Positions 55,240-64,000 of a stretch of DNA of 64,000 nucleotides are shown one piece after another. Made by a program: the position numbers and the translations under genes. The stretch covers positions 2,141-66,140 of the forward strand of contig NZ_PGFZ01000007.1 in the NCBI RefSeq assembly GCF_002923755.1, given 5' to 3'. This DNA is from Methylovulum psychrotolerans. Lineage in GTDB: Bacteria; Pseudomonadota; Gammaproteobacteria; Methylococcales; Methylomonadaceae. Numbering within the stretch: position 1 is the first letter of the stretch; the number at the start of each line of letters is the position of its first letter. The notes under the pieces are model-generated. The model ran no database searches and was not told the DNA's origin. It worked only from the letters and a program-made list of their open reading frames with translations.

Positions 55240-55266
55240 AAGGCCGCATCACGCGGCCTTTTTTTT
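55240..55266 (+). terminator. Terminator of the PEP-CTERM gene
   Basis: AAGGCCGC and GCGGCCTT pair around ATCAC and are followed by a long T tract; the A tract on the left makes it bidirectional for the convergent phytase-like gene. Confidence 0.9.
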
Positions 55267-55295
55267 GCCTAAGGATAGGGCTTTAACGATTTTGC

Positions 55296-56645
55296 TTAAC
55301 CGCGGTCGGTTTTGTCGATCGGGTTGATGGTGATGGTTTGTGGGACGTAGCTGGGCAATTCGCTAGGGTCTACCGCGAAGACAAAGAATTTGTTCGGGTT
55401 GGCAACGCCGTTAAACGTCGGCAGGAAATCGTTGTCGTTAGCGATGAATAAGGTGTGTTTGGTCACACCGCCAATAACTACGTCTGGGCCGAAGGCGACG
55501 CCTTCCAATTTAGCCGGCACTTGTGTGGAAGGTACGCCATTGGCGTTTAATTTTGCCAAGACATCTAAGAACAGGGTTTTAGCGACGACAGGGGCGCTGG
55601 AAGTGATGGCGGGAGTACCGGTAATTTCCGTAGCACCTGCCAAATCGATTTTAAACAGTTTTTTAACCACGGCGGCATCACCGTTGCCTAAACCGCTGCC
55701 GTCACGTTCGTCAACCAAAAATTCGTGGCTGTTGATGGCCAAGATGTCGCTGACGCTAGAGCCGTCAGTCAGTTTGTAAGCGTATTCGTGGGTAGTGCCA
55801 GTGGCAATGTCAATAGTGATGATACGCAGATATTTTTTGGTGTCTTGAATCAGGTTTTGTTGCATCATGCCGATCAGCGTGGTGCCGTCTGGCGTAATGG
55901 CCAATGCTTCCATGCCTTTGTTGGCTATTCTGCCGACAGTGTTGTTGGCAATTTCAGTGTCACCGACCGCGTTTAAGTTTGTCGCCGCATAGTAAGAAGG
56001 CAGAGTGAATGCTTTCATGATGCGGCCAGTGTTGCGGTGGAATTGATAGACATAAGGGCCGTATTCGTCAGTGATGAAGACGCTGGCACCGTCTTTTGAC
56101 ACGCGGATGCCTTCTGGATCAAGGCGGGCATGGCTTGGGCTAGTGGAGGCGCGTGTGCCAAAATTATCGGAACGGCCTGTGTAGTAAAAGCTGGTGGCTG
56201 TGTTTAAGGCCGGTGCGCCGCCTGCTGCATAAATGCGTGGCTGGGCACTGGACAACAACGTGGTCGCCGTTAATTCGGATGATAACAGGTAAGGCATGGA
56301 GCCGACGGTTAAAGAATCGTAGCTAGGGTTAACCGCCAAAGCCAGATTCAGAGTTTGGAAACGGTTGATGTAAGATGTGGTGTTGTCAATCGCCGCGTTA
56401 TAAGCGATGGCATTCGGGCCACGGTCAGGCAGGGCAATAAAGGTGTTGCCGCCAGCATAAGCCAAACCGGAGCCGATACCGCCAAACAAGTTGCCCGCCA
56501 CGCCGTTTTCTAAGGCGCCTGCGGTTCTTGCCGAAAGGTCTTGGTAGTTGCCATCAATGGAGCCGATGGCGATTAAATCAACCGCTTGGGAAGCAGGGGC
56601 AGCCATTAATAACGGCAATAAAAAAGGCAGAAGTTTTTTGGTCAT
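55296..56645 (-). CDS. Esterase-like / phytase-like beta-propeller exported protein
   Basis: 449 residues with a signal peptide (FLLPLLMAAPASQA). The sequence carries the esterase-like-activity-of-phytase domain: GGNTFIALPDRGPNAIAYN (~67-85), DPEGIRVSKDGASVFITDEYGPYV (~178-200), KGMEALAITPDGTTLIGMMQ (~243), VDERDG, and KLEGVAFGPDVVIGGVT near the end. Acidic loops are suited to calcium. Members hydrolyse phosphate esters or remain uncharacterised; activity cannot be confirmed here. It converges on the PEP-CTERM gene. No Pho box was seen upstream. Confidence 0.85.
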   Translation of the reverse strand: MTKKLLPFLLPLLMAAPASQAVDLIAIGSIDGNYQDLSARTAGALENGVAGNLFGGIGSGLAYAGGNTFIALPDRGPNAIAYNAAIDNTTSYINRFQTLNLALAVNPSYDSLTVGSMPYLLSSELTATTLLSSAQPRIYAAGGAPALNTATSFYYTGRSDNFGTRASTSPSHARLDPEGIRVSKDGASVFITDEYGPYVYQFHRNTGRIMKAFTLPSYYAATNLNAVGDTEIANNTVGRIANKGMEALAITPDGTTLIGMMQQNLIQDTKKYLRIITIDIATGTTHEYAYKLTDGSSVSDILAINSHEFLVDERDGSGLGNGDAAVVKKLFKIDLAGATEITGTPAITSSAPVVAKTLFLDVLAKLNANGVPSTQVPAKLEGVAFGPDVVIGGVTKHTLFIANDNDFLPTFNGVANPNKFFVFAVDPSELPSYVPQTITINPIDKTDRG

Positions 56646-56930
56646 GACGGGTCTCTGAAAAGTTAGGGATTAACGCTTTGCTCTAAAGCCCTACGATTAT
56701 CGTCTATGCGTGTTACTGGAATATGAATTGGCTGTGCGGTATGGGTAACGATTAAACGTTTTTACTTGGTGGGTAGGAGGGTAACGTGCGGGGAGTGCGA
56801 AAGCCTTAGCTCTTGCAGGTAGCCTATAAGCTGGGCTTCATTTTGTGTGTGGGGGGGATTAACTTTGCAATCAGTGGTGGCTACCCCCGCTACTTTGCGT
56901 AGCGGGGGCGGCTAATCGGAGCGGGGAAGC
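56646..56930. other. Intergenic region between pyk and the phytase-like gene
   Basis: 285 bases. The right end holds a hairpin CCCCCGCTAC / GTAGCGGGGG (56884-56908), 22 nt past the pyk stop and lacking a T tract, a likely weak terminator for pyk. The left part should carry the promoter of the phytase-like gene; none is convincing. Confidence 0.5.
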
Positions 56931-58379
56931 TTAGGGCGTGAGGCCTTGGCCGACCACGATCACTTTCAGGGCGTTTGTGCCGCCTTTAACGCCTGTCAAA
57001 TCACCTTTGGTGATAATGAACTTATCGCCGTCTTTGGCAATATTCCATTTTCTCAGTTCTTTGACGATGCTGCGGTTAACTTCGGCATGGTCTTGGGTTT
57101 CTTCCAGCTTGAAGTAAATAGGGAAGACACCGCGTAACAAGGTGGCTTTGCCCAACGTTTCTTCAACGCCGCTAAAGGCAAAAATAGGGATGGCGGAACT
57201 GATTCTGGACATCCATAACGGTGTGGAGCCAGATTCGGTCAAGGCCACAATGCCTTTAATTTTGGTGTGGTTCGCCATATACATGGCTGACATGGCAATC
57301 GCTTCGTCATCGCGGTCAAATTGGATGTTGATGCGATGATCAGATTCGCGGACGATAGGCTGTTTTTCCGCTTCGACACAAATCCGGTGCATGGCTTCAA
57401 CGGCTTTGATCGGGTGTTTGCCCGAAGCGGTTTCTGCCGACAGCATGATGACATCGGTACCGTCGTACACGGCATTGGCCACGTCGAATACTTCGGCACG
57501 GGTCGGAATCGGGTTATCAATCATCGATTCCATCATTTGTGTCGCGGTAATCGCCACGCGGTTTAATTCGCGGGTACGTTGGATCAGTTTTTTCTGCACG
57601 GCAGGTAAGTTAGCATCGCCAATTTCCACGCCCAAATCACCCCGTGCGACCATCACTGCATCAGACGCTAAGATAATTTCGTCCATGACCGGCTCGACAA
57701 TCGCTTCGGCGCGTTCAACTTTAGAGACGATACCTGCGTAGCAACCTTGGGCTTCTAATAAGCGGCGGGCTTCGTTCAGGTCTTCGGCGCAACGTGGGAA
57801 AGACACGGCGACATAATCACATTTGATTTTGGCAACGGTGATGATGTCTTCTTTGTCTTTATCCGTTAAGGCTGCTGCCGATAAGCCGCCGCCTAACAGA
57901 TTGATGCCTTTGTTGTTGGACAGGTCGCCACCGACGGCAACAGTACAGTTGACGCGCATATCGACAACATCAACTACATCTAAGACAATCCGCCCGTCAT
58001 CGAGCAACAAGCGGCTACCCGGACGCACTTCTAACGCCAGCGGTTCGTAAGTGATGCCGACTTGGGTGTTGTCGCCCGCGAGCGGGTCAAAATTAATGTC
58101 AAGGGCGAAATCTTGGCCTTCAATCAGGTTAACTTTCGTGTCTTTGAAGCGGGCGATACGGATTTTCGGGCCTTGCAAATCGGCCAGAATACCGACCCGC
58201 CGGCCGGTTTTTCTGCTCAGCGCACGAACGGCTTCGGCTCTGGCGATATGGTCTTCAGCAGAACCATGAGAGAAGTTTAGACGCACGACATCAAGCCCTG
58301 CCTCAAACAAACCCTCAAGCACACCCGGCTTGTCAGTCGCAGGCCCGAGTGTGGCTAAAATTTTGGTCCTTCTTAACAT
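56931..58379 (-). CDS. pyk: Pyruvate kinase
   Basis: 482 residues from the ATG at 58379 (MLRRTKILATLGPAT), which has AGGA eight bases upstream and follows the gapA stop by 4 nt; an upstream ATG at 58394 would overlap gapA. Motifs: LNFSHGSAEDH, DLQGPKIRI, KVERAEAI, the Mg/Lys region MVARGDLGVEIG, TQMMESMI and MLSAETASGKHP. Converts phosphoenolpyruvate and ADP to pyruvate and ATP. Operon with gapA. Whether it is the A or F type cannot be settled by eye. Confidence 0.95.
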   Translation of the reverse strand: MLRRTKILATLGPATDKPGVLEGLFEAGLDVVRLNFSHGSAEDHIARAEAVRALSRKTGRRVGILADLQGPKIRIARFKDTKVNLIEGQDFALDINFDPLAGDNTQVGITYEPLALEVRPGSRLLLDDGRIVLDVVDVVDMRVNCTVAVGGDLSNNKGINLLGGGLSAAALTDKDKEDIITVAKIKCDYVAVSFPRCAEDLNEARRLLEAQGCYAGIVSKVERAEAIVEPVMDEIILASDAVMVARGDLGVEIGDANLPAVQKKLIQRTRELNRVAITATQMMESMIDNPIPTRAEVFDVANAVYDGTDVIMLSAETASGKHPIKAVEAMHRICVEAEKQPIVRESDHRINIQFDRDDEAIAMSAMYMANHTKIKGIVALTESGSTPLWMSRISSAIPIFAFSGVEETLGKATLLRGVFPIYFKLEETQDHAEVNRSIVKELRKWNIAKDGDKFIITKGDLTGVKGGTNALKVIVVGQGLTP

Positions 58380-58383
58380 GGTT

Positions 58384-59397
58384 TTATCCTGCATTGATTA
58401 AGGCAATAGAAGTATCGAGCATACGGTTTGAGAAGCCCCATTCATTGTCATACCATGACAGGACTTTGACAAAGTTGCCGTCCAAGACTTTAGTCAGCGG
58501 CGCTTCGTAGATGGAAGACGCTGGGTTGTGGTTAAAGTCGGTGGAAACCAGCGGTTTTTCGTTGATTTCTAAAATGCCTTTCAAAGAACCGGCGGCAGCG
58601 GCTTTCAGGACTTCGTCGATTTCGGCTTTGCTGGTGTTTCTTGCCGCAGTGAAGGTCAAATCAACAACAGAGACGTTGATGGTTGGGACACGCATGGCGA
58701 AACCGTCCAATTTGCCGGCCAATTCAGGCAGTACCAAGCCGACTGCCGCTGCTGCGCCAGTTTTGGTTGGGATCATGGATTGGGTGGCGGAACGGGCGCG
58801 GCGCAAGTCACTGTGATAAACGTCGGTCAGCACTTGGTCGTTGGTGTACGAGTGGATAGTGGTCATTAAGCCGTGGACAACGCCGATGGCATCGTGCAAC
58901 GGTTTAACCAGCGGCGCTAAGCAGTTGGTGGTGCAAGAGGCGTTGGAGATGACGGTGTCGGTCGCTTTCAGGGTGTCGTGGTTAACGCCGTAAACGATGG
59001 TGGCATCAACATCGTCACCGCCGGGTGCTGAGATGATGACTTTTTTCGCGCCTGCGGTGATGTGTGCAGAGGCTTTGGCTTTGCTGGTGAACAGGCCGGT
59101 ACATTCGTGGACAACGTCAATATCCAAGTCGCCCCAAGGCAATTTGGAGGGGTCGCGTTCGGAGAAAACTTTGATTTTATCGCCGTTGATCACCATGAAT
59201 TCGCCATCAACGCTGACATCAAAAGGGAATTTGCCATGCACGGAGTCATATTGGGTTAAATGTGCATTGGTGTTGGCATCGCCTAAATCATTGATGGCGA
59301 CAATTTGGATTTCATCAGTGCGGCCCGCTTCGTATAAGGCGCGGACGATATTCCGGCCAATACGACCATAACCATTGATAGCAACTTTAATTGGCAT
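58384..59397 (-). CDS. gap: Glyceraldehyde-3-phosphate dehydrogenase, type I
   Basis: 337 residues with GGAG before the ATG. NAD fold [15 protein letters not shown] (~7-21), Asp37 in INDLGD for NAD(H) preference, catalytic Cys155 in NASCTTNC, the His in TIHSYTNDQ (~182) and [12 protein letters not shown] near the end. Oxidises glyceraldehyde-3-phosphate in glycolysis/gluconeogenesis. [17 protein letters not shown] favours GAPDH rather than erythrose-4-phosphate dehydrogenase. Transcribed with pyk; the likely promoter lies in 59398-59648. Confidence 0.95.
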   Translation of the reverse strand: MPIKVAINGYGRIGRNIVRALYEAGRTDEIQIVAINDLGDANTNAHLTQYDSVHGKFPFDVSVDGEFMVINGDKIKVFSERDPSKLPWGDLDIDVVHECTGLFTSKAKASAHITAGAKKVIISAPGGDDVDATIVYGVNHDTLKATDTVISNASCTTNCLAPLVKPLHDAIGVVHGLMTTIHSYTNDQVLTDVYHSDLRRARSATQSMIPTKTGAAAAVGLVLPELAGKLDGFAMRVPTINVSVVDLTFTAARNTSKAEIDEVLKAAAAGSLKGILEINEKPLVSTDFNHNPASSIYEAPLTKVLDGNFVKVLSWYDNEWGFSNRMLDTSIALINAG

Positions 59398-59602
59398 TTA
59401 ATTTCTCCAGAGAGTGATGGGACAAAATTGACACAAACGTGTACAAATAGACATAAACCTTGCAACTATATCAAAATATGCGGCACTTCGTCCATTGATG
59501 ATAGACGTTGGTAGACGCGTACCTAAGGCTTGGGCGAAAACGCTTTAAAAAATAACTACCTATCTTTAGGGTCAAAAAGAGTTAACAACGCTTGGTTTAA
59601 TA

Positions 59603-59633
59603 GCCTGCGCCGGACGGGTAGTCCGGCGCAGGC
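59603..59633 (-). terminator. Perfect hairpin after the MCP gene
   Basis: GCCTGCGCCGGAC and GTCCGGCGCAGGC, 13 bp, around GGGTA, 15 nt past the MCP stop. No T tract on the minus strand, so a terminator role is probable but not canonical. Confidence 0.55.
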
Positions 59634-59648
59634 TTGGGCGGATGGAGG

Positions 59649-61898
59649 CTACTCGCTGTCTTTGGGTAGGGTGAAAACCTTGACTGAAGATACCAGCAAA
59701 TCGGATAAGTTCACCAGATGCTCGGTTTGTAGGCTTTGATCCTGTAATTGTCCGTAAGTCTGTTCGGTGCTTTTTTCAATTTGCTTAGCGCGTTGTACCA
59801 GACGTTGCGAGATTTCTGACTGGTTGGTAGAGCTGCTGGCGATGATCTGTACCAATTGCACCAGTTCGGCGGTGGTGTCGCGGGTTTCGCGCATTTCGTC
59901 ACCCGCTTGTTGGGCGAGTTCGGTACCGCGCACCACTTGGCTGATGGCATTGTTCATGGTGGTAACGGTATCGGCTGTCTCCACTTGGATATTGTTAACC
60001 AGCGAGGAAATTTTCGAGGTCGCCTCGCGGGAGTTTTCCGCCAATTTTTGTACTTCGTTGGCGACCACGGCAAAGCCGCGTCCTGCCTCGCCCGCTGACG
60101 CGGCGTGCATGGCGGCGTTGAGCGCGAGGATGTGGGTGCGTTCGGCAATGTCGTTAATCAAGTTGACCACGCCGCCAATTTCTTGCGAACGCTCGCCCAG
60201 CCGTTTGATCCGTTTTTCGGTCTCGCGGATCGTGTCACGGATAGAGGTGATGCCGTTAATGGTGTCCAATACCGTTTCTTGCGCCTTATCGGTGTTTTGA
60301 ATGGCTTTTTCGGCGGCTTGGTTGCAGTCGGTGGCCAATTTGGCAATGGCGAGCATGGCGGACGAGGCGGCGACCAACTCAATGGAGGCCTGTGCGATCT
60401 CGCGTTTTTCATCGGTGGCCACATCAATGACCAGTGCCGATTGGCCTTGTACCTGCTGGGAGACTTGGGCGACTTCGTCGGCAATTTTGGTGACGCGCAT
60501 TAACACCCGTCCGGTTTCTTCGGCGAGCATGTTTAACGCGTCGGCGACGGGGCCGGTGACGTTCTCCGCCACTTCGGCTTTGACGGTCAAGTCTTTTTGC
60601 GCCAGTTTCGCCACCGACATCAGCAGTTCGACAATGGAGTTGTTGAGCACTTCGTTTTCTTCTTCAATGCCTTGCCGAATGGTTTCGCGTTGGTCGACCA
60701 TGCTGTCGAATTGGCGGCTTAAGATGCCGATTTCGTCTAAAGATTGTAGGTTGGCGCGGATGCTGTTGTCGCCTGCCGCCAGCTTTTGCATAACTTCGAC
60801 CAAGAGGCCGATAGGTTGGGTAATGGAACGGATAATGAAGGCGGCAACCGAGGCGCAGGTTAAGATCAGGCCTAAGATAACGATGGAAACGACCAATAAT
60901 TGTTGGTTGGCGGCTTTTATCTGCCGGTTAAACATGGCATCCAGTTCGGCGGTGCCAGCGTCAATGACGGCAAACATACCGTCAATGGCTTGGGTGTACT
61001 GTTTGTAGTAATCGGTAGAAGAATAGCTAGGGGTCGGTTTGTTAATAATTTCCGCATCGGAAAGGGCAATGGCTTTATTGACGGTTTCGGTAGCGGTTTT
61101 CAATTGCCCCAATAAGTCCGTTTCCAGTTTACCGTTATATTTGACGACCTTGTTAAAATCGCGGGTCGCCTCATAAGCTTTGGCGTTGGCGATGCTGGTC
61201 ATCAGGCTTAGGCGGCCACGGTCTTGCAAAGTCAGCACTGTGGGGATAGTGGTGGGGTCTTTGCCTTGCGCCGCTTTTGCGGTCCTTGCCAATAAACCTG
61301 TACCCCAGCCTCTGGCTTGGCCTAGGTATTCGGTCAGCACAGGACTGTCAACTAAGGTGGCGCGCATTAAAAAATAGGATTCGGCATAGGGGTCGAGTGA
61401 CAATTGCGAGTCGTCGACCACCAAATCCAGCACTTCCAAGACCTTGGCGATAAGTTGGGTATGGCTATCGAAGTTTTCGGGGGGGGTAACAGACTTGTCG
61501 GCCACTTTTTTAGCGATAACAGGCCAGTCTTGTTTAACGGCATCCCATGTTTTGTGCAGTTCGGCATCTTTGATGGTTTTGCTTAAGGCATCGAACTTAG
61601 CGATTTGTTGGTCAACCCGTTCTCGGCTGGCCTGTTCTTCAGCCGCCATCGCGCTGTTGCCGCTCAGTAAACCGGTCGAGGAGCCACGGTGCCTGGGTAG
61701 GGCCTGTAATAGTGTGAGCAGTTCTTTGGCCTGATAAAGGCCTTGTTGCTCGTGCTTGGTGAAATTGATTTTATCCTGTTGGTTATTGACATAGGAATAA
61801 AAAGCGACCCCTAATAAAAGCGATGCAAGCACCGCTAAAAGGCCGAATTTTTTTCTTAATGACAGGCGGCTAAACAGTTTTATCTTTTCTTGGGGCAT
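59649..61898 (-). CDS. pilJ: PilJ-like methyl-accepting chemotaxis protein
   Basis: 749 residues. Membrane helices at ~15-35 ([21 protein letters not shown]) and ~340-362 ([20 protein letters not shown]) enclose a ~300-residue periplasmic sensor beginning with [20 protein letters not shown], a nitrate/PilJ-type sensor motif. HAMP follows ([18 protein letters not shown]), then the cytoplasmic signalling domain with the hairpin [19 protein letters not shown]...[15 protein letters not shown] (~615-655). It lies 69 nt downstream of the CheA/ChpA-type kinase, matching the Pil-Chp system that controls twitching motility. Assignment to PilJ is by that neighbour and by the signalling tip; the ligand is unknown. 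Confidence 0.85.
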   Translation of the reverse strand: MPQEKIKLFSRLSLRKKFGLLAVLASLLLGVAFYSYVNNQQDKINFTKHEQQGLYQAKELLTLLQALPRHRGSSTGLLSGNSAMAAEEQASRERVDQQIAKFDALSKTIKDAELHKTWDAVKQDWPVIAKKVADKSVTPPENFDSHTQLIAKVLEVLDLVVDDSQLSLDPYAESYFLMRATLVDSPVLTEYLGQARGWGTGLLARTAKAAQGKDPTTIPTVLTLQDRGRLSLMTSIANAKAYEATRDFNKVVKYNGKLETDLLGQLKTATETVNKAIALSDAEIINKPTPSYSSTDYYKQYTQAIDGMFAVIDAGTAELDAMFNRQIKAANQQLLVVSIVILGLILTCASVAAFIIRSITQPIGLLVEVMQKLAAGDNSIRANLQSLDEIGILSRQFDSMVDQRETIRQGIEEENEVLNNSIVELLMSVAKLAQKDLTVKAEVAENVTGPVADALNMLAEETGRVLMRVTKIADEVAQVSQQVQGQSALVIDVATDEKREIAQASIELVAASSAMLAIAKLATDCNQAAEKAIQNTDKAQETVLDTINGITSIRDTIRETEKRIKRLGERSQEIGGVVNLINDIAERTHILALNAAMHAASAGEAGRGFAVVANEVQKLAENSREATSKISSLVNNIQVETADTVTTMNNAISQVVRGTELAQQAGDEMRETRDTTAELVQLVQIIASSSTNQSEISQRLVQRAKQIEKSTEQTYGQLQDQSLQTEHLVNLSDLLVSSVKVFTLPKDSE

Positions 61899-61967
61899 GA
61901 TTCTGGCTCAATGATAGTGTAATGGGGCAATGCGTGCCGTCCATGGCTAAGCCGGGCGGTGGCGGTT

Positions 61968-64000
61968 TTAGGCCGTTGCGTGGCTGTCGATCAGGTGCTG
62001 CATTTGGGCTAATAAATCGTCTTCGCGGACGGGTTTGACCAAATACAGGGAAATTCCTGCGGCTTCCGCCATTTTTCGGTGCATCTGTGTGGTTCTGGAG
62101 GTGATCATAATCACGGGCAAGCGGCTGAATTTGTCTCGGATACGGATATGTGACGCAAACTCTATACCATTCATGCGCGGCATTTCCAAGTCGGTCAAGA
62201 CAATATCGGGCGTGAAGGTATCCAATTGTTCGGCAGCTTCAATGCCGTCCCGCGCAGTTTGGACGTGGTAGCCGGCATCTTGCAGCAGTTGTTCCAAGGC
62301 GCGGCGTTGGCTAAGCGAGTCGTCAACGACTAGGACTTTAGGCAGGTTGGCGGTGAGTGGCAGCGGATCGGCAAAATTCAGGAAGGCGGCATAGTCAGCG
62401 TTGCTGTCTGCCATTAACAGCAATTCGGGCAAATCCACCACGGGTGCGACCGCCCCGTCGCCGAGAATGGTCGCGCCGATAAAGCCAGGAATTTTCTTAA
62501 TATAAAAGCCAAAGTTTTTGATAACAATATCCAAGCCATCGGCAATGCTGTCGACCATAACCGCCCAGCTTTGCTGGAGACCCTGCACCAATAGGGCGGT
62601 TTGGTGAAATTGTCCGACCGGACGCTGGTCGGGCAAGTGTAACAGTTTATTGAGGGTGATGACCGGATAAAGGCTATCCTCTATCAGCAGTTGTTTGCCA
62701 TCGGGGCTGTCACTGAAATCATCAGGGGCCGCAAACAGGATTTGCCGGATACCTTTGTTGGCGAGGGCGATACGGTAAGGGCCGATGTGGGTCAGTAAGG
62801 CATGGGAGCGGCTTAACGGGAGCGGGATTTTCATTTCTACGGTCAAACCCACACCCGCTACCGAGTGTAGCGCCAAGCTGCCACCTTGTGCCTGTATTTG
62901 ATAGTTCACCACATCCATGCCCACGCCCCGGCCTGAGGTTTGGGTGGCTTCGGTGCGGGTCGAAAAATTAGGCCGCAGGATAACTTGTTGCAACTCCGCT
63001 TCGCTGGCTGTTTGGCCGGGGCTAAGTACCCCGCGCTGTTCGGCGACTTGGCGGATGGCGGCATAATCCAAGCCCCGCCCGTCATCCCGGACGCGCACCA
63101 CGATATAGTTGCCGTCGCGGGCGAAGTCTATGGTGATGTTACCTTGTGCGGATTTGCCAAGGCTTAGGCGTTCCTGCGGATCTTCAATGCCGTGGTCGAC
63201 GGCGTTGCGTAACAAGTGCATGATAGGGTCGATCATGGCGTTAGGGGTGTTGCCGTCCACCATCATCTGTTCGCCAGTCAGCTCCAATTCGCAGTCTTTG
63301 CCGGTCAGGCGGCAAGTTTGCCGTAAGCTTCTTTGTAGGCGGTGGAAAATCGACGAAATGGGCACTAACCGTGCCGCCATAATGGTTTCTTGGGTTTCCG
63401 TGACCAACCGTTGCTGGTCTTCCAGTAAGCGGTACATTTCCGCCAAGTCTTTGCTGGCATCCAAGTTCATTTCGCGGGCATCGAACGCCGCTTCTACCAT
63501 CCGGCGGCTGGCAGTATGGAGCTCGTTGTATTGGTCCATTTCTAACGCATCGTGCAGCGGTTTGTCGGGGCTTAATGACCGCCCGGACAAGTCTTTTAAG
63601 TCGGTCAGCTGTTCCAATTCGTCGCCTAAACGGCGCAACAGCTCAAATTGCTCTTGCATCGCTTGCAATTGGTTTTTCATACGGCGCAGGCGTTCGTTGG
63701 CCTGACTATTGATAATGATATTTTCGCCTGCTTGGCGGAACAGCTGTTCGAGTTGCTCGGCCTCGATTCTGACCATCGGCGCCTGTTGTTTGTCTGCCGC
63801 ATCTGTGGGGACAACTTCGGTGGCGGCAGCTTCGGCGGGCGTTGCCAAAGGTTGGGGCGGCGGGGCGGAGGCGGCGATTTCATCTAAGCCATTCAGCTCG
63901 ATGCGCTTTGCCCAATCTAAAATAGCCTGCAAGACGGCAGTGGCATTATCGGGCGGCGGACTTTGCCCAAGCAGGGATTCGCTCATTGCTTCAAGACAAT
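61968..64000 (-). CDS. chpA: CheA/ChpA-type hybrid histidine kinase, 5' part beyond the window
   Basis: The frame is open from the stop at 61968 to the right edge; an ATG at 63986 exists but the frame stays open beyond it (codons for C-L-E-A precede) and the protein without more N-terminus lacks any Hpt domain, so the gene very likely continues. The visible ~672 residues show the dimerisation helices, the HATPase with LLRNAVDHGIEDPQER (N box), DDGRGLD and GRGVGMDVV, a CheW-like regulatory domain (~390-540), and a C-terminal receiver with D599 in LTDLEMPRMNG and the Lys in YLVKPV. In Pil-Chp systems ChpA relays PilJ signals to pilus motor regulators. Directly upstream of the MCP. Confidence 0.85.
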   Translation of the reverse strand, partial: CLEAMSESLLGQSPPPDNATAVLQAILDWAKRIELNGLDEIAASAPPPQPLATPAEAAATEVVPTDAADKQQAPMVRIEAEQLEQLFRQAGENIIINSQANERLRRMKNQLQAMQEQFELLRRLGDELEQLTDLKDLSGRSLSPDKPLHDALEMDQYNELHTASRRMVEAAFDAREMNLDASKDLAEMYRLLEDQQRLVTETQETIMAARLVPISSIFHRLQRSLRQTCRLTGKDCELELTGEQMMVDGNTPNAMIDPIMHLLRNAVDHGIEDPQERLSLGKSAQGNITIDFARDGNYIVVRVRDDGRGLDYAAIRQVAEQRGVLSPGQTASEAELQQVILRPNFSTRTEATQTSGRGVGMDVVNYQIQAQGGSLALHSVAGVGLTVEMKIPLPLSRSHALLTHIGPYRIALANKGIRQILFAAPDDFSDSPDGKQLLIEDSLYPVITLNKLLHLPDQRPVGQFHQTALLVQGLQQSWAVMVDSIADGLDIVIKNFGFYIKKIPGFIGATILGDGAVAPVVDLPELLLMADSNADYAAFLNFADPLPLTANLPKVLVVDDSLSQRRALEQLLQDAGYHVQTARDGIEAAEQLDTFTPDIVLTDLEMPRMNGIEFASHIRIRDKFSRLPVIMITSRTTQMHRKMAEAAGISLYLVKPVREDDLLAQMQHLIDSHATA

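Noticed and set aside
58380-58394. Upstream ATG for pyruvate kinase overlapping gap
   Set aside because: The ATG at 58379 has a better ribosome binding site and the usual N-terminus.

Overview
The window reads as a chromosomal stretch of a gammaproteobacterium. Gene order lon-hupB-ppiD, thrS-infC-rpmI-rplT-pheS-pheT-ihfA, cobS-cobC-cobU, trmL, uvrB, and a PilJ/ChpA-type chemosensory pair all fit that class. The mixture of PEP-CTERM/IPTL-like sorting signals, RTX proteins, an orphan KpsC, B12 salvage and a very long GltB would suit a methanotroph-like Methylococcales genome, but no methane or methanol oxidation gene is present, so the order-level guess is inference only.

Layout. 1-8438 (minus): a tightly packed operon of four exported proteins: an alpha/alpha-toroid (prenyltransferase-like) plus LRR protein with a C-terminal sorting-like tail, a small secreted protein, a transglutaminase-fold protein lacking the usual catalytic Cys, and a giant RHS/YD-repeat protein running off the left edge. 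8812-9381: an acidic Thr/Asp-rich orphan. 9807-12733: glycosyltransferase and KpsC-type beta-Kdo transferase. 12847-17878: lon, hupB, tRNA-Val(TAC), tRNA-Asp(GTC), ppiD. 17997-21602: a small unknown protein, an HD-GYP phosphodiesterase, a CysJ-like diflavin reductase. 21686-27175: an unusually long and divergent glutamate-synthase-like protein just upstream of the diflavin reductase. 27429-29665: UbiH-family hydroxylase and an Rpn/PD-(D/E)XK nuclease with a long heptad tail. 29742-36876: tRNA-Val(GAC) and the translation cluster, with infC starting on AUC. 37057-38965: small helical periplasmic protein and an LRR protein kinase. 39533-44937: B12 salvage (cobS, cobC, cobU), a GST, a cobalamin riboswitch, btuB and a polytopic membrane protein. 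44996-47416: RTX protein. 47602-52817: glgP, trmL, a 45-residue membrane protein, uvrB. 52820-56645: DCC thiol oxidoreductase, mepA, a PEP-CTERM choice-of-anchor protein, a phytase-like esterase. 56931-59397: gap-pyk. 59649-64000: PilJ-like MCP and the 3' part of a CheA/ChpA hybrid kinase cut by the right edge.

How the genes work together. Most of the window is housekeeping, grouped by task: protein quality control, translation, cobamide uptake and assembly, central carbon metabolism. The most promising unexplained units are the four-gene secreted RHS/transglutaminase/toroid operon, and the divergent long GltB paired with a diflavin NADPH reductase, with no gltD present. Everything here was read by eye; family names rest on motif recognition, not on database searches.
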